Assembly: GCA_902560225.1 (NCBI GenBank)
Contig: CACEKT010000001.1
Location: 1 to 64,000, forward strand
Source: an uncultured Pelagibacteraceae bacterium
GTDB lineage: Bacteria; Pseudomonadota; Alphaproteobacteria; Pelagibacterales; Pelagibacteraceae
Reading direction: 5' to 3'
DNA length: 64,000 nt
The translations under genes were made by a program, and so were the position numbers. Shown piece by piece: positions 40,046-52,693 of this stretch. Within the stretch, counting starts at the first letter, position 1. Every line of letters begins with the position of its first letter. A model generated the notes under the pieces. That model had not been told where the DNA came from. It did no database searches and was given only the letters and a program-made list of their open reading frames with translations.

Positions 40046-43000
40046 TTACTGATTTACTTGAGTTTCTGATGACTCGGAAGTTTCAATTTTCTCTTGATCT
40101 TCTAAAAATTTATTATCATCTTCAAGTGCTTTTTTGTTCCACTGATTTTTGATATTTCCCGTTCCTGCAGGAACTAATCTACCAACAATAACGTTCTCTT
40201 TTAACCCATTAAGAGGGTCAACTTTTCCTTTAATAGCAGCATCTGTTAAAACTCTTGTCGTTTCTTGGAATGAAGCTGCTGATATAAATGACTCAGTTTG
40301 TAATGAAGCTTTTGTAATTCCCATTAATACTCTTTCACCAACAGCAGGTATTTTGCCTTCAGCAACAAGTTTCTCATTAGCTGTATCGAATTTAATTCTA
40401 TCAATAACTTCACCTGGAAGATAACTAGAATCACCTGAAACTTTAACTTCAACCTTTTTAAGCATTTGCCTTAAAATAGTTTCTATGTGCTTATCATTTA
40501 TAATTACACCTTGTAATCTATAAACTTCCTGAACCTGATTTACAAAATATTCTGTTAATTCTTTAATTCCCAGAATTCTTAAAATATCGTGCGGTAAAGG
40601 TTGACCATCTAATAAGTATTCACCTTTTTGAATTTTTTCACCTTGGTTAAAGTTAATATGTTTGCCTTTTGGAATTAGATAATTTGAAGGCTCTGCTCCA
40701 TCTTCCGGAACAATAGATATTCTTTGTTTTCCTCTCACCTCTTTTCCAAATACAACTTGCCCATCGTTTTCAGCAATAATTGCACTGTCTTTAGCTTTTC
40801 TTGCTTCAAATAACTCTGCTACTCTTGGTAGACCTCCGGTAATATCTTTTGTTTTTGTTGTCTCCTTTGGAAGTCTTGCAATAACATCTCCAGCATAAAC
40901 TTTTTGACCATCTTTAATAGAAAGAATTGAATCTGGAACTAGATAATATCTAGCCTCATTATCATCAGCTTTTTTAATTACATTTCCTTTTTCATCTCTT
41001 AGAGTAATTCTTGGTTTTAGATCTGTACTTTTAGATTGAGCTCTCCAATCAATCACTGACTTAGATGAAATACCTGTAGCGTCATCTGTAGTTTCTTGTA
41101 TAGATACACCGTCTATTAAATCAACAAAACTTGCTGTACCACTTTTTTCAGCAATTACCGGTGTAGTATAAGGATCCCATTCACAAATTTTTGTATTTGC
41201 TTTAACCTTATCTCCATTATTAAAAAATAATTTTGATCCATAAGCTACTTTATAAACAGCTATTTGAACTCCGTTATCATCTTCAATAGAAAGTTGAGTA
41301 TTTCTACCCATAACAATTAAATTTTTCTTAGAGTCTTCTAAAATATTTGAATTAATAATTTTAAGCGTTCCTTCACTTTTACTAACAATTTGAGAATCCT
41401 GTTTTACAGATGCTGTACCACCAACGTGAAAGGTTCTCATCGTTAATTGTGTGCCTGGTTCTCCAATAGATTGAGCAGAAATCATACCAATTGCTTCACC
41501 TACATGTACCATTTTGCCTCTAGACAGATCTCTTCCATAAGAAGTTGCACAAACACCCTCTTTAGAACCGCAAGTCATTACAGAATAAACTTTTATTGCT
41601 TTAACTCCAGCTGCATCAATTTTATCACAACCAGCTTCATCGATCATTTCTTCTTTTTTGATTATAACTTCACCTGTCAAAGGGTGTTTAACTTCATCAA
41701 AAGTAACTCTTCCTAATGCTCTTTCAGATAAACTAACTACTACATTTCCACCTTCTAATATTTCAGATAATTCGATGAAACCTGGTTTTTTACAATCGCA
41801 GGCTTTTTTTGTTATAGTTAAATCTTGAGCAACATCACATAATCTTCTTGTTAAATAACCTGAACTTGCTGTTTTAAGTGCTGTATCAGCAAGACCTTTT
41901 CTAGCACCGTGAGTAGAGTTGAAATATTCTAATGCTGTTAAACCTTCTTTAAAGTTAGATATAATTGGGCTTTCAATAATTTCACCTGAAGGTTTTGCTA
42001 TTAACCCCCTCATACCTGCCAATTGTTTCATCTGTGCAGCTGAACCTCTGGCGCCACTATCTGCCATCATATAAACGGAGTTAATTTTTAAACCTTCTGA
42101 AGTTTTTTCTGTTGCAGAGATACCTTTCATCATTTCACCAGCAACTTTATCAGTACATTTAGACCAAGCATCTACGACTTTGTTATATTTTTCACCTCTA
42201 GTAATTAAACCTTCAGCATATTGAGTTTCATAATCGGCAATTAATTTTTTTGTATCATCAATTAACTGAGTTTTATTTTCTGGTATTACAAGATCGTCTT
42301 TACCAAAAGAAATTCCAGCTTTGAAAGCATGTTTAAAACCTAAGTCTTTTAACTTATCACAAAATATAACTGTTGTTTTTTGACCACAAAATCTGAATAC
42401 AATATCAATAATTTCTGAAACAACTTTTTTAGGTAATAATCTATCAACTAAAGAAAATTTAATATTACTATTTTTTGGAAGTAAATTAGCTAATAAAAAT
42501 CTTCCAGCTGTTGAAGTATATTTTTCAAATTTTTTATTTCCATTTTCATCTACAGTCTCAAGTCTAGAAATAATTGTGCTGTGAACTTTTATTTGTTCTG
42601 ATGATAAAGCAAATTCAATTGCATCTACATCTGTAAAATATCCTGCAGGTTTATCAGTTAATGGTTCTTGAGAAAGATAATATATTCCTAGGATCATATC
42701 CTGACTTGGTACGATAATCGGTTTACCGTTTGATGGAGATAAAATATTATTTGTAGATAGCATTAATATTCTAGCTTCTAACTGAGCCTCTAGACTCAAT
42801 GGCACGTGAACAGCCATTTGGTCACCGTCAAAGTCAGCATTAAATGCTGCACAGGTTAATGGATGCAATTCAATTGCGTCACCTTCAATTAATTTTGGCT
42901 CAAATGCCTGAACACCTAGTCTGTGAAGTGTTGGGGCTCTATTTAATATTACTGGATGTTCTCTAACAATTAATTCTAGTGCATCCCAAACTGCATTTGT

Positions 43001-44224
43001 TTCTTTTTCAACTAATTTTTTTGCCTGCTTAATTGTTGAAGCTAGTCCCAATTTATTCAATCTTGCATAAAGAAATGGTTTAAATAATTCTAATGCCATT
43101 TTTTTAGGTAATCCACACTCATGAAGTTTTAAATCAGGTCCAACTACAATTACTGATCTACCTGAATAATCAACCCTTTTTCCTAATAAGTTTTGTCTAA
43201 ATCTACCTTGCTTACCTTTAAGCATTTCAGCTAATGATTTAAGAGGTCTTTTACCTGTTCCTGTAATTACTCTTCCTCTTCTGCCGTTGTCAAATAAAGC
43301 ATCAACTGACTCTTGAAGCATTCTTTTTTCATTACGAATAATTATATCTGGAGCCTTTAGGTCCATTAGTCTTTTTAATCGATTATTTCTATTAATTACC
43401 CTTCTATAAAGATCATTTAAATCTGATGTAGCAAATCTTCCTCCATCTAAAGGTACAAGGGGTCTTAATTCTGGCGGAATAACTGGAACTACAGTTAATA
43501 TCATCCACTCTGGTTTTTGACCAGTTTCAATAAAAGATTCTAATAATTTTAATCTTTTAATAGCTCTTTCTTCGTTAACTTTTGATTTTGTTTCTTTAAT
43601 AAAACCTACTAATTTTGTTTTCTCTAACTCTAAATCTAAGCTCTTTAGCATTTCTAAAACAGCTTCAGCACCTATGCCAGCAGTAAATGCTTCTTCACCA
43701 AATTCATCTTGATATTTAGCAAGCTCTTCTTCGTTAAGTAATTGGTTTTTTTGTAAACCAGTTAAACCAGGTTCAATTACTATAAAGTTTTCAAAATAAA
43801 GTACTCTTTCAATTTCTTTAAGTTTCATATCTACAGCAAGTGCAATTCTGCTTGGTAAAGATTTTAAAAACCAAATGTGTGCAACAGGAGTTGCTAGATT
43901 AATATGTCCCATTCTTTCTCTTCGAACATTAGACTTTGTTACTTCAACACCACACTTTTCACAAATGATACCTCTAAATTTCATTCGTTTGTATTTTCCA
44001 CACAAACATTCATAATCTTTAATTGGTCCAAAAATTCTAGCACAGAACAAACCATCTTTTTCCGGTCTAAATGTTCGATAATTAATTGTCTCAGGTTTTT
44101 TAATCTCGCCATATGTCCAAGATTTAATTTTTTCAGGACTAGCAAGTGAGATTTTAATACTATTAAAATTTTGAGCTTCAGATATTTCGGTATTTTTAAA
44201 TAAATCTGTTAATTCTTTTTTCAT
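40046..44224 (-). CDS. rpoC: RNA polymerase beta-prime subunit
   Basis: A 1392-residue beta-prime subunit. The N-terminal zinc ribbon has CLCGKYK and CEKCGVEV, the active-site magnesium motif [12 protein letters not shown] lies near residue 462, and the C-terminal double-psi and jaw regions are intact. Length is close to the E. coli protein (1407). It follows rpoB by one base. A Glu/Ser/Asp-rich tail ends the protein. Confidence 0.98.
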   Translation of the reverse strand: MKKELTDLFKNTEISEAQNFNSIKISLASPEKIKSWTYGEIKKPETINYRTFRPEKDGLFCARIFGPIKDYECLCGKYKRMKFRGIICEKCGVEVTKSNVRRERMGHINLATPVAHIWFLKSLPSRIALAVDMKLKEIERVLYFENFIVIEPGLTGLQKNQLLNEEELAKYQDEFGEEAFTAGIGAEAVLEMLKSLDLELEKTKLVGFIKETKSKVNEERAIKRLKLLESFIETGQKPEWMILTVVPVIPPELRPLVPLDGGRFATSDLNDLYRRVINRNNRLKRLMDLKAPDIIIRNEKRMLQESVDALFDNGRRGRVITGTGKRPLKSLAEMLKGKQGRFRQNLLGKRVDYSGRSVIVVGPDLKLHECGLPKKMALELFKPFLYARLNKLGLASTIKQAKKLVEKETNAVWDALELIVREHPVILNRAPTLHRLGVQAFEPKLIEGDAIELHPLTCAAFNADFDGDQMAVHVPLSLEAQLEARILMLSTNNILSPSNGKPIIVPSQDMILGIYYLSQEPLTDKPAGYFTDVDAIEFALSSEQIKVHSTIISRLETVDENGNKKFEKYTSTAGRFLLANLLPKNSNIKFSLVDRLLPKKVVSEIIDIVFRFCGQKTTVIFCDKLKDLGFKHAFKAGISFGKDDLVIPENKTQLIDDTKKLIADYETQYAEGLITRGEKYNKVVDAWSKCTDKVAGEMMKGISATEKTSEGLKINSVYMMADSGARGSAAQMKQLAGMRGLIAKPSGEIIESPIISNFKEGLTALEYFNSTHGARKGLADTALKTASSGYLTRRLCDVAQDLTITKKACDCKKPGFIELSEILEGGNVVVSLSERALGRVTFDEVKHPLTGEVIIKKEEMIDEAGCDKIDAAGVKAIKVYSVMTCGSKEGVCATSYGRDLSRGKMVHVGEAIGMISAQSIGEPGTQLTMRTFHVGGTASVKQDSQIVSKSEGTLKIINSNILEDSKKNLIVMGRNTQLSIEDDNGVQIAVYKVAYGSKLFFNNGDKVKANTKICEWDPYTTPVIAEKSGTASFVDLIDGVSIQETTDDATGISSKSVIDWRAQSKSTDLKPRITLRDEKGNVIKKADDNEARYYLVPDSILSIKDGQKVYAGDVIARLPKETTKTKDITGGLPRVAELFEARKAKDSAIIAENDGQVVFGKEVRGKQRISIVPEDGAEPSNYLIPKGKHINFNQGEKIQKGEYLLDGQPLPHDILRILGIKELTEYFVNQVQEVYRLQGVIINDKHIETILRQMLKKVEVKVSGDSSYLPGEVIDRIKFDTANEKLVAEGKIPAVGERVLMGITKASLQTESFISAASFQETTRVLTDAAIKGKVDPLNGLKENVIVGRLVPAGTGNIKNQWNKKALEDDNKFLEDQEKIETSESSETQVNQ

Positions 44225-44225
44225 A

Positions 44226-47200
44226 TTAATTTAGCTCCACATTTAATGCCAATGATTTAATTTCTTTAACTAATACGTTAAATGATTCAGGTATTCCTGA
44301 TTCAAAGTTTTCTTCACCTTTAACAATAGTTTCGTAAACTTTAACTCTACCAGCAACATCGTCTGATTTTACGGTTAAAATTTCTTGTAAAGTATATGAT
44401 GCTCCATAGGCTTCTAATGCCCATACTTCCATTTCACCAAATCTTTGTCCACCAAGTTGAGCTTTGCCACCTAATGGTTGCTGAGTAACTAAACTATAAG
44501 GTCCGGTTGATCTTGCATGTATCTTATCCTCAACTAAGTGATGAAGTTTTAGCATATAAATAATTCCAACAGTTACTGGACGATCAAATTTTTCACCTGT
44601 GCGTCCATCCCATAAGTATGTTTGACCTGAACCTGGTAAATCAGCTAACTCAAGCATTTCAGTTACATTTTTTTCTTTAGCACCATCAAATACGGGGGTC
44701 GATATTGCAATTCCATTTTGTAAATTTTCAGCTAAATCTTTAAATTCAGTTTTGCTTAGCTTGTCTACTTTTTCATTATAAATTTCTTCTCCATAAACAG
44801 ATTTTAAAAACTTAGATATTTTTTCTGTTTTTTCGATTTTCTTATGATTTTCATTTACTAATTTTTTAACTTGTTCACCAAATTCTTTACAAGCCCAACC
44901 TAAGTGTGTTTCAAGAATTTGTCCCACGTTCATTCTACTCGGTACACCTAGTGGGTTTAATACTATGTCAACAGGTCTTCCATCTTCACGATATGGCATA
45001 TCTTCAACTGGAACAATCTTACTAACAACTCCCTTATTACCATGCCTTCCTGACATCTTATCACCTGGTCTCAATCTTCTTTTAATAGCAACAAAAACTT
45101 TAACCATTTTCATCACACTTGGTAATAAATCATCACCACTTCTTATTTTTAGAACTTTGTCCTCAAATCTTTCAATAATATCTTGTTTGGCTTTATTGTA
45201 TTGATCTTTTAATTTAGCAAGAGTTGCTTCACTGTTATCATCGCTAACTGTAATTTTAAATAAATCATTGATTGATAACTTTTCTATTGTTTCAAGATCT
45301 AATTTTGAACCTTCGGCTAAATCTTTAATTTTTTTAGTTAAAGAAGATCCTGTTAAAAACTGAGAAGCTCTTTGTTTAATACTTCTCTCTAAAATTTCCT
45401 CCTCAACAATTTTATCTTGTTGAACTTGTTCAATTTCAGCTCTTTCAATTGTTATTGATCTTTCATCTTTTTCTATTCCATGTCTATTGAATACTCTTAC
45501 ATCAACTACAGTACCACTACTGCCTCTGGACATTCTTAAAGATGTATCAGTTACATCAATTGCTTTTTCTCCAAAAATTGATCTTAATAGTTTCTCCTCT
45601 GGTCCTGATGCTGAATCGCCTTTTGGAGTTACCTTCCCAACAAGTATATCTCCAGCATTAACTTCTGCTCCAATATAGACAATACCAGATTCATCTAAAT
45701 TTTTTAGAGCTTCCTCATTAACATTAGGAATGTCTCTTGTAATATCTTCCTCACCTAACTTTGTATCTCTTGCCATTATTTCATATTCAACAATATGAAC
45801 AGAAGTAAACACATCGTCTGTAACACATCTTTCAGAAATTAAAATTGAGTCTTCAAAATTATAACCTTGCCAAGGCATAAACGCTACTGTAACATTTTTA
45901 CCTAAAGCAAGCTCACCTAATTTTGTTGAAGGTCCATCTGCTATTATATCGCCCAATTTAACCTTATCACCAACTCTAACTAAAGGTTTTTGGTTAATAC
46001 ACGTATTTTGATTTGATCTTTTAAATTTTTGAAGGTTATAAATATCAACTCCAGATTTGGAAAAATCAGTTTCTTCAGTTACTTTAATTACAATTCTTTT
46101 ACCATCGATTTTATCTACAATTCCATCACGTTTAGCAACAATAGTAACACCCGAATCTAAAGCTACATCACTTTCAATTCCAGTTCCAACTAATGGTGAC
46201 TCAGGTTTCAACAAAGGAACTGCTTGTCTCATCATGTTTGATCCCATGAGAGCTCTGTTAGCATCATCGTTTTCTAAGAAAGGTATCAATGATGCAGCAA
46301 CTGAAACAAGTTGTTTTGGAGATACATCAATATAATCAATTGTATCAGGTTTTGATAAAAGAAAGTTTAAATTTTGTCTACATGAAACAAGTTCTTCAAT
46401 AATTTTTCCATTTTTGTCTAATTTTGTATTCGCTTGTGCAATTGTAAATTTCGTTTCTTCCATAGCTGATAAATACTCAACTTTTTCTTGAACAATTCCC
46501 TCTTTTACTTTTTTATAAGGACTTTCAATAAAGCCATACTTGTTGATTTTTGCGTAAGTAGATAAACTATTAATCAATCCAATATTTGGTCCTTCAGGAG
46601 TTTCAATTGGGCAAATTCTTCCATAATGAGTTGGGTGCACGTCACGAACTTCAAAGCCAGCTCTTTCTCTTGTTAGTCCTCCTGGTCCTAAAGCTGAAAC
46701 TCTTCTTTTATGAGTAATTTCTGAAAGTGGGTTTGTTTGATCCATAAATTGAGAAAGTTGTGAACTTGCAAAAAAATCTTTTAGTGAAACTGTCAGTGGT
46801 TTTGCATTTATTAAGTCTTGAGGCATTGCGGATTCAACATCTAGAGTTGTCATTTTCTCTTTGATGGCTCTTTCCATTCTATAAACTCCAATACGTGCTT
46901 GATTTTCAACTAACTCACCTACTGAACGAACTCTTCTATTTCCAAGATGATCAATATCATCTACATCGTCTTTACCATCTCTTAAATCAAGCATTTTATG
47001 AATAATGGCAATGATATCGTCGTTTCTTAAAATTGTGATTTTATCTGAGCAATCTTGGTTTAATCTTGAGTTCATTTTAACTCTACCAACGTCTGATAAA
47101 TCATATCTATCTGAACTAAAAAACAAGTTGTTAAAAATTTGATTAGCTATTTCAATTGTAGGTGGCTCACCTGGTCTTAGCATCTTATAAATTTCTGTTA

Positions 47201-48314
47201 TAGCTTCGTCTTTACTATTGTTTTTATCATTTAAGATTGTTGTAAGTAAATAAGGACCTTTATTAATTGAGTTCGTAACTGATATTTTTAAAGAATAGAT
47301 TTTAGCATCTAAGATTTGCTGTATTATTGTGTCATTTAATTCGGTACCTATTTTAAATACACCATCTTCTTGCTCATTTACCTTGATATCTCTATGTAAA
47401 AATTTTCCAAATAATGACTCTCGTGAAACTAAAATATCTTTAAGTCCATCATTTGCTAATTTTTTAGCATTAAGAAAATTAATTTTATCCCCTAATTTAA
47501 TTACTACATTTCCAGTTTTTGCGTCTATTACTTCTTCTGAAAAATTTTTTGCTTTATAATTTTCTGGATTAAATTTTGTTTTCCATTTTTCTGTTCTAGA
47601 ATCGAATGTATATTGTTCATGCTCATAAAACTCATCTACCACTTCTTCTTTTGTATATCCTAAAGCTAATAATAAAGTTGAAGAAAAGATTTTCTTTTTT
47701 CTATCAATTTTAAAATATAAAAAATCCTTGACATCATATTCAAAATCTAACCAAGATCCTCTGTTTGGAATTACTCTACAGTTAAACAAAAGTTTTCCAC
47801 TAGCGTGGGTTTTTCCTTTGTCGTGATCAAAAAATACACCTGGACTTCTATGCATTTGATTAACAACAACACGTTGAACACCATTAGTAATAAACGTACC
47901 ACTATTTGTCATCATTGGTACTTCACCCATATATACTTCTTGTTCTTTTGCTGACAATATATCTTTAGTATTATTGTCTTGATCAATTTCATAAACGACT
48001 AATCTTAAAGTACATTTGAGAGCTGATGAATAAGTTAATCCTCTAGTTATACATTCTTCAACGTCAAACTTGGGTTTCTCTAATCTATAAGAAACATATT
48101 CTAAAGTGGCTTTATCGTTCAAATCCTCGATTGGAAATATTCCTTTAAAAACTCTATCAAAGCCCTTCGTTAATTCTGAAACATTAGCATTGTAATCTGT
48201 TAGCTCATTATAGGAATTTTTTTGAACTTCTATTAGATTTGGAATAGACAAACTTTCTTTTAATTTTCCAAAACTTTTTCTAATATTTTTCTTTTCAGTA
48301 AAAGATAATTGCAT
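44226..48314 (-). CDS. rpoB: RNA polymerase beta subunit
   Basis: A 1362-residue beta subunit. The rifampicin-binding cluster around residues 515-545 reads [20 protein letters not shown] followed by [10 protein letters not shown], with the sensitive-type residues. The conserved [20 protein letters not shown] follows. It lies downstream of rplL across a 56-base spacer with a stem-loop and before rpoC with a one-base gap. Confidence 0.98.
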   Translation of the reverse strand: MQLSFTEKKNIRKSFGKLKESLSIPNLIEVQKNSYNELTDYNANVSELTKGFDRVFKGIFPIEDLNDKATLEYVSYRLEKPKFDVEECITRGLTYSSALKCTLRLVVYEIDQDNNTKDILSAKEQEVYMGEVPMMTNSGTFITNGVQRVVVNQMHRSPGVFFDHDKGKTHASGKLLFNCRVIPNRGSWLDFEYDVKDFLYFKIDRKKKIFSSTLLLALGYTKEEVVDEFYEHEQYTFDSRTEKWKTKFNPENYKAKNFSEEVIDAKTGNVVIKLGDKINFLNAKKLANDGLKDILVSRESLFGKFLHRDIKVNEQEDGVFKIGTELNDTIIQQILDAKIYSLKISVTNSINKGPYLLTTILNDKNNSKDEAITEIYKMLRPGEPPTIEIANQIFNNLFFSSDRYDLSDVGRVKMNSRLNQDCSDKITILRNDDIIAIIHKMLDLRDGKDDVDDIDHLGNRRVRSVGELVENQARIGVYRMERAIKEKMTTLDVESAMPQDLINAKPLTVSLKDFFASSQLSQFMDQTNPLSEITHKRRVSALGPGGLTRERAGFEVRDVHPTHYGRICPIETPEGPNIGLINSLSTYAKINKYGFIESPYKKVKEGIVQEKVEYLSAMEETKFTIAQANTKLDKNGKIIEELVSCRQNLNFLLSKPDTIDYIDVSPKQLVSVAASLIPFLENDDANRALMGSNMMRQAVPLLKPESPLVGTGIESDVALDSGVTIVAKRDGIVDKIDGKRIVIKVTEETDFSKSGVDIYNLQKFKRSNQNTCINQKPLVRVGDKVKLGDIIADGPSTKLGELALGKNVTVAFMPWQGYNFEDSILISERCVTDDVFTSVHIVEYEIMARDTKLGEEDITRDIPNVNEEALKNLDESGIVYIGAEVNAGDILVGKVTPKGDSASGPEEKLLRSIFGEKAIDVTDTSLRMSRGSSGTVVDVRVFNRHGIEKDERSITIERAEIEQVQQDKIVEEEILERSIKQRASQFLTGSSLTKKIKDLAEGSKLDLETIEKLSINDLFKITVSDDNSEATLAKLKDQYNKAKQDIIERFEDKVLKIRSGDDLLPSVMKMVKVFVAIKRRLRPGDKMSGRHGNKGVVSKIVPVEDMPYREDGRPVDIVLNPLGVPSRMNVGQILETHLGWACKEFGEQVKKLVNENHKKIEKTEKISKFLKSVYGEEIYNEKVDKLSKTEFKDLAENLQNGIAISTPVFDGAKEKNVTEMLELADLPGSGQTYLWDGRTGEKFDRPVTVGIIYMLKLHHLVEDKIHARSTGPYSLVTQQPLGGKAQLGGQRFGEMEVWALEAYGASYTLQEILTVKSDDVAGRVKVYETIVKGEENFESGIPESFNVLVKEIKSLALNVELN

Positions 48315-48329
48315 TTATATTTATTAATA

Positions 48330-48347
48330 CTGATTAAAAAAAATCAG
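48330..48347 (-). promoter_or_regulatory. Stem-loop between rplL and rpoB
   Basis: Inverted repeats CTGATT and AATCAG pair around a six-base loop, in the 56-base rplL-rpoB spacer, 15 bases before the rpoB ATG. In E. coli this interval contains a partial terminator and an RNase III site that set the ratio of ribosomal protein to polymerase. The stem here is short and could play a similar tuning role (inference). Confidence 0.35.
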
Positions 48348-48370
48348 CATTTGAATTCTTTCTTATTGTT

Positions 48371-48736
48371 TTATTTAAGTTCTACTTTTGCGCCTGCAGC
48401 TTCTAATTTAGCTTTAATCTCTTCAGCTTCTTTTTTTGGAACACCTGATTTTACTTCTTTCGGTGCACCCTCTACAAGATCTTTAGCTTCTTTTAAACCT
48501 AGTGAAGTTGCTGCTCTAACTTCTTTGATAACATTAATTTTTTTATCCCCTGCTGCGACTAGCATAATTGTAAAATCATCTTTATCTTCTGCTGGAGCTG
48601 CACCACCTGCTGCTGCTGGAGCTGCTGCTGCCATTGGAGTTACACCCCATTTTTCTTCTAATTGTTTTGAAAGTTCAGCTGCCTCAGCAACAGTTAAACT
48701 TGAAAGGTCTTCAATAATTTTGTTTAGGTCAGGCAT
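48371..48736 (-). CDS. rplL: 50S ribosomal protein L7/L12
   Basis: A 121-residue stalk protein that recruits translation GTPases. An N-terminal dimerisation domain is followed by an Ala/Gly-rich hinge (about residues 34-50) and the C-terminal domain with [20 protein letters not shown]. It follows rplJ by five bases. Confidence 0.98.
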   Translation of the reverse strand: MPDLNKIIEDLSSLTVAEAAELSKQLEEKWGVTPMAAAAPAAAGGAAPAEDKDDFTIMLVAAGDKKINVIKEVRAATSLGLKEAKDLVEGAPKEVKSGVPKKEAEEIKAKLEAAGAKVELK

Positions 48737-48741
48737 ATTTA

Positions 48742-49263
48742 TTACTCTTTGGGTTGTGTTTCAGAATTTTCTGCGGTCAAACTACTCATTTTTTCTGAGT
48801 ATGCAAGCAAAATACTTACTAATTTAGATGCTGGGGCATTCAAAATACCAACAATATTAGCTCTCGCTTCATCTAATGTTGGTAAACTTGCTACATTTTG
48901 GACACCGGCTTGATCTAAAACCTCATTATCCATAATTCCACCAATTAATTTTAGATTTTCGTTATCTTTAGCAAACTTTGAGAGAATCCTTGCTGACATA
49001 ATAGCGTCTTCTCCAAATGCAACTGCTGTTGGACCAGTAAATAAATTTGATAGATCTTTACACTTTGTTTTTTCTAGAGCTAATTTTGTAATTCTATTTT
49101 TTGTTATTTTAAAAACAATACCATGTTCTCTCATTTTAGCTCTCAGTTCATCAAGTTGGACCATTGTTAATCCCTGATAATGAGTAACCATAATTGCTTT
49201 GCTGTTTTCAAATTGTGAAGACATTTCTGCTATGTAATTTTTTTTTTGCTCTTTGTTCATCAT
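48742..49263 (-). CDS. rplJ: 50S ribosomal protein L10
   Basis: A 173-residue L10, base of the L7/L12 stalk and translational repressor of the rplJL genes in E. coli. It begins [11 protein letters not shown]; the second ATG is an equally possible start. [16 protein letters not shown] and FKITKNRI are family features. It sits two bases after rplA, without the long leader known from E. coli, so the L10-mediated leader control may be absent or different. Confidence 0.96.
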   Translation of the reverse strand: MMNKEQKKNYIAEMSSQFENSKAIMVTHYQGLTMVQLDELRAKMREHGIVFKITKNRITKLALEKTKCKDLSNLFTGPTAVAFGEDAIMSARILSKFAKDNENLKLIGGIMDNEVLDQAGVQNVASLPTLDEARANIVGILNAPASKLVSILLAYSEKMSSLTAENSETQPKE

Positions 49264-49265
49264 AA

Positions 49266-49955
49266 CTAAATCGACTTCCCTAATTTAACCTTGTAAGATA
49301 CTCCCATAGAAGAGGTTGCAAATGTATTTTTTATTAAATCACCTTTTAATGTATTATTAGATTTTTCTTTTTCTAGAGCATCTAATATTGCATGATAATT
49401 TTTTAATAGCTGGTCATCATGAAATGACTTCTTTCCAATACTTACACCGATATTTCCATCTTTGTCATTTCTTATTTCTACTTGTCCAGATTTAGCATTT
49501 GTTACTGCCTCTTTAATATTCTCTGAAACTGAACCAAGTTTTGGGTTAGGCATTAATCCCTTTGGTCCCAACACTTTTCCTAATTTAGAAAGTTTAATCA
49601 TCATACCAGGTGTACAAATTAATTTTTCAAAATTAATTTCACCACCTTTTATTTTTTCTACAAATTCATCACTACCTACAATATCTGCTCCAGCATCTTT
49701 TGCATCTTGAGTTTTGTTCTCTTCACATACAACAGCAACTTTCACATTCTTACCTGTTCCTCCGGGTAAGTTAACTACTGTTCTAATGTTTACCTCACTT
49801 TTTTTTTGCTTGTTATTTATTTGAAAACTCAAATCTACTGACTCATCAAATTTAGTTGTACAATTTTTTTTGATGATTGGTAATAATTTTTCTATAATTT
49901 CTGGACTCAAATCTTTTGTTTTTTCAGGTAATTTTTTATATCTCTTTGATGTCAT
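49266..49955 (-). CDS. rplA: 50S ribosomal protein L1
   Basis: A 229-residue L1, the mobile stalk at the E site. The conserved GKVLGPKGLMPNPKLGSVSEN region (residues about 126-146) binds rRNA, and in E. coli the rplK leader. The start shares a base with the rplK stop. Confidence 0.97.
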   Translation of the reverse strand: MTSKRYKKLPEKTKDLSPEIIEKLLPIIKKNCTTKFDESVDLSFQINNKQKKSEVNIRTVVNLPGGTGKNVKVAVVCEENKTQDAKDAGADIVGSDEFVEKIKGGEINFEKLICTPGMMIKLSKLGKVLGPKGLMPNPKLGSVSENIKEAVTNAKSGQVEIRNDKDGNIGVSIGKKSFHDDQLLKNYHAILDALEKEKSNNTLKGDLIKNTFATSSMGVSYKVKLGKSI

Positions 49956-50380
49956 TATTCTTTTACCTCAATACCCATTGATCTTGCTGATCCACCAATT
50001 ATTTTAATTGCTTCCTCTAAATCATGTGCATTTAAATCGTTCATTTTTTGTTTAGCTATCTCTTCAAGTTGTTTTTTTGAAATTGACGCAACAATATTTC
50101 TTCCAGGTTCTTTTGAGCCACCTTTTAATTTTACAGCTTCCTTAATAAAGAAAGAGGCTGGTGGTGATTTTATTTTAAAATCAAATTTTTTATCTTTATA
50201 AACTGTAATCTCAACTGGAACTGGTTTGCCAGCCATTGATTTTGTTTTATCGTTAAAAGCTTTACAGAATTCCATTATATTAACACCACGTTGACCTAAT
50301 GCAGGTCCCACGGGAGGTGCTGGGTTTGCTTGACCACCTTTAATTTGTAATTTTATAAATCCACTTATTTCTTTTGCCAT
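49955..50380 (-). CDS. rplK: 50S ribosomal protein L11
   Basis: A 141-residue L11, part of the GTPase-associated centre and needed for RelA activation. [20 protein letters not shown] at residues 8-27 and the GTARSMG-like [11 protein letters not shown] at the end are diagnostic. The start shares a base with the nusG stop. Confidence 0.98.
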   Translation of the reverse strand: MAKEISGFIKLQIKGGQANPAPPVGPALGQRGVNIMEFCKAFNDKTKSMAGKPVPVEITVYKDKKFDFKIKSPPASFFIKEAVKLKGGSKEPGRNIVASISKKQLEEIAKQKMNDLNAHDLEEAIKIIGGSARSMGIEVKE

Positions 50381-50910
50381 TAACTTACTTTCTCTACTTG
50401 ATTATATTCTAAATCAACTGGTGTTGGACGTCCAAATATAGAAACTGAGACCTTAAGTCTAGATTTTTCTTCATCAATATCTTCAACCATTCCACTAAAT
50501 GAGGCAAAAGGACCATCAACAACTTGAACTTTTTCACCAACGCTGTACTCTATACCAGATTTTGGCTGAGCTACACCATCTTTTATTTGACCTAAAATCT
50601 TTTCTATTTCCTTATCTGATACTGGAACTGGAATTCCTTTTGAGCCAAGAAAACCGCTTACTCTTTTTATGTTTTTAATCATGTGATATATACTGTTATC
50701 CATCTCACTTTTTATCAATACATAACCAGGAAAATATTTTTTTTTTCTTTGTACTCTTTTACCTCTCTTGACTTCAGTTACATCATGAGTTGGTACTATG
50801 ATTTCTTCAAATTTTTCACCAATTTTTGCCTTATCTGCTTCTTCTTTAATTAAGCCAGCTACCTTATTTTCAAAACTTGAATGAGATTGAACTATGTACC
50901 AATTTTTCAT
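50380..50910 (-). CDS. nusG: Transcription termination/antitermination factor NusG
   Basis: From the ATG at 50910 the protein has 176 residues, starting [14 protein letters not shown] as in the family. The frame is open to 51045 but the extra part overlaps secE and is not NusG-like. The N-terminal NGN domain binds polymerase, and the C-terminal KOW domain ([20 protein letters not shown]) binds Rho or S10. The start codon overlaps the secE stop by one base. Confidence 0.97.
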   Translation of the reverse strand: MKNWYIVQSHSSFENKVAGLIKEEADKAKIGEKFEEIIVPTHDVTEVKRGKRVQRKKKYFPGYVLIKSEMDNSIYHMIKNIKRVSGFLGSKGIPVPVSDKEIEKILGQIKDGVAQPKSGIEYSVGEKVQVVDGPFASFSGMVEDIDEEKSRLKVSVSIFGRPTPVDLEYNQVEKVS

Positions 50911-51101
50911 TAGATGCTCACTTTTAGTAGTAGTTCTAAAAGAAACTTTAAGAATTGATCCAAAAGAAGAAAAAATAATGACATTACAACCGCCATAGCA
51001 AAAACCATTAAAGCTCCTTGTAATGTTTCCTTCCATGTTGGCCAAGTAACTTTAAAGGCCTCCTGTTTTACTTCTTGAATAAATTTTATCGGGTTTTTCA
51101 T
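50910..51101 (-). CDS. secE: Preprotein translocase subunit SecE
   Basis: A 63-residue SecE of the short single-helix type. The cytoplasmic amphipathic part QEVKQEAFKVTWPTWKE (residues 9-25) is followed by one membrane helix. It clamps SecY. It is coupled to nusG by a one-base overlap and preceded by tRNA-Trp 17 bases upstream. Confidence 0.96.
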   Translation of the reverse strand: MKNPIKFIQEVKQEAFKVTWPTWKETLQGALMVFAMAVVMSLFFLLLDQFLKFLLELLLKVSI

Positions 51102-51118
51102 AATATTTAAGCTCTAAT

Positions 51119-51194
51119 TGGCAGGAGCGGAGGGACTCGAACCCTCAGCCTCCGGTTTTGGAGACCGGCGCTCTACCAATTGAGCTACACTCCT
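51119..51194 (-). tRNA. trnW: tRNA-Trp (anticodon CCA)
   Basis: The minus strand folds as a cloverleaf. The acceptor stem AGGAGTG pairs with CGCTCCT, the anticodon loop has CCA, the T loop has GGTTCGAGTCC, and a 3' CCA is encoded. It sits between tuf and secE and is probably cut from the same transcript, the same place as in many proteobacteria. Confidence 0.96.
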
Positions 51195-51204
51195 ATTTAT
51201 AGAG

Positions 51205-52395
51205 TTACTCTATAATTTTTGTTACTACTCCAGCTCCAACAGTTCTTCCACCTTCACGAATAGCAAAATTTAACTTTTCAGCCATAGCGATTGGTGTAAT
51301 TAATTTCACAGTGAATTTAGCATCATCACCTGGCATCACCATTTCAGTACCTGCCGGTAATTCTACTTCACCAGTTACATCTGTTGTTCTAAAATAAAAC
51401 TGAGGTCTGTATTTAGTAAAGAAAGGAGTATGTCTTCCGCCTTCATCTTTTTTAAGTACATACGCTTGAGCTTCAAATTTAGTATGAGGAGTAATTGAAC
51501 CAGGCTTACAAAGAACTTGACCTCTTTCAATATCGGTTCTCTCAATACCTCTCAATAAAATTCCTACGTTATCTCCAGCTTCTCCTGAATCTAAAAGTTT
51601 TCTGAACATTTCTACTCCAGTACAAACTGATTTTTTAGTCTCTCTAATTCCAACTATTTCAACTTCTTCACCAGTTTTAATCATTCCAGATTCAACTCTT
51701 CCAGTTGCAACTGTTCCTCTTCCTGAAATTGAGAAAACATCCTCAACTGGCATTAAGAAAGGTTTGTCAATTTCTCTAGCAGGCTGTGGTATATGCTCAT
51801 CAACAGCTTTCATTAATTCTAAAATTGTATTTTTTCCAATTTCATCGTCTCTTCCTTCAACAGCAGCTAAGGCAGATCCTTTAACTATTGGTGTTTTATC
51901 ACCTGGATATTTATAAGAAGTTAAAAGTTCTCTAATTTCTTCTTCAACAAGTTCAATCATTTCTTTATCATCAACTTGGTCTACTTTGTTTAAGTAAACA
52001 ACAATTGCAGGAATTCCAACTTGTCTTCCAAGAAGAATATGTTCTCTAGTTTGAGGCATTGGACCATCAGCTGCATTTACAACTAAAATAGCTCCATCCA
52101 TTTGTGCAGCACCAGTGATCATATTTTTTACATAGTCCGCGTGACCAGGACAATCAACATGAGCATAATGTCGTTTTTCAGTTTCATATTCAACGTGAGC
52201 AGTTGAAATTGTAATTCCTCTCTCTTTTTCTTCAGGAGCTTTATCAATTTGATCATAAGCAACTGCTGTTGCTCCACCTGCTGCTGCTAATACATTTGTT
52301 ATAGCTGCAGTAAGAGTTGTTTTACCATGGTCAACATGACCGATAGTACCAATATTACAATGGGGTTTATTTCTTACAAATTTTTCTTTTGACAT
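51205..52395 (-). CDS. tuf: Elongation factor Tu
   Basis: A 396-residue EF-Tu, which delivers aminoacyl-tRNA. The P-loop [10 protein letters not shown] is at 19-28, the G3 motif [12 protein letters not shown] follows, and the C-terminal region is [14 protein letters not shown] good Shine-Dalgarno (TGAGGT, minus strand 52404-52409) precedes the ATG. It is the only tuf in the window: the usual fusA-distal copy is missing. Flanking tRNAs (Gly, Trp) indicate a shared tRNA-tuf-sec transcript. Confidence 0.98.
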   Translation of the reverse strand: MSKEKFVRNKPHCNIGTIGHVDHGKTTLTAAITNVLAAAGGATAVAYDQIDKAPEEKERGITISTAHVEYETEKRHYAHVDCPGHADYVKNMITGAAQMDGAILVVNAADGPMPQTREHILLGRQVGIPAIVVYLNKVDQVDDKEMIELVEEEIRELLTSYKYPGDKTPIVKGSALAAVEGRDDEIGKNTILELMKAVDEHIPQPAREIDKPFLMPVEDVFSISGRGTVATGRVESGMIKTGEEVEIVGIRETKKSVCTGVEMFRKLLDSGEAGDNVGILLRGIERTDIERGQVLCKPGSITPHTKFEAQAYVLKKDEGGRHTPFFTKYRPQFYFRTTDVTGEVELPAGTEMVMPGDDAKFTVKLITPIAMAEKLNFAIREGGRTVGAGVVTKIIE

Positions 52396-52439
52396 TAATT
52401 TTTACCTCAGTTTTTGTTTTCATTAATAATTTTTTTTCT

Positions 52440-52513
52440 TGGAGCGGGTAAAGGGAATCGAACCCTTACATCCAGCTTGGAAGGCTAGCGTTCTACCATT
52501 GAACTACACCCGC
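52440..52513 (-). tRNA. trnG: tRNA-Gly (anticodon UCC)
   Basis: The minus strand gives a 74-base cloverleaf. The acceptor stem GCGGGTG pairs with TACCCGC, the anticodon is TCC, the T arm has GGTTCGATTCC, and CCA is encoded. It lies 44 bases before tuf and 46 bases after tRNA-Tyr. Confidence 0.96.
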
Positions 52514-52559
52514 ACAACCCCAAGAATAACACTCCAGCGTTAATTAAAATTTTATTGAA

Positions 52560-52645
52560 TGGTGGAGGGGGAAAGATTCGAACTTTCGAAGACCGAAGTC
52601 AACGGGTTTACAGCCCGCCCCATTTGACCGCTCTGGAACCCCTCC
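52560..52645 (-). tRNA. trnY: tRNA-Tyr (anticodon GUA)
   Basis: An 86-base class II tRNA on the minus strand. The acceptor stem is GGAGGGG / CCCCTCC, the anticodon is GTA, there is a long variable arm, and CCA is encoded. It is the first gene of the tRNA-tuf-sec-nusG-rpl-rpo transcription unit; a promoter lies about 50 bases upstream. Confidence 0.96.
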
Positions 52646-52693
52646 TTATTGGGGAAGTGTCCCCTGTTCAATAAAGCTTCAAACAACATGCGT

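Noticed and set aside
40149..48000. Several plus-strand frames of 60-90 codons inside rpoC and rpoB
   Set aside because: They are antisense shadows of long conserved genes, with no ribosome-binding sites or recognisable domains.
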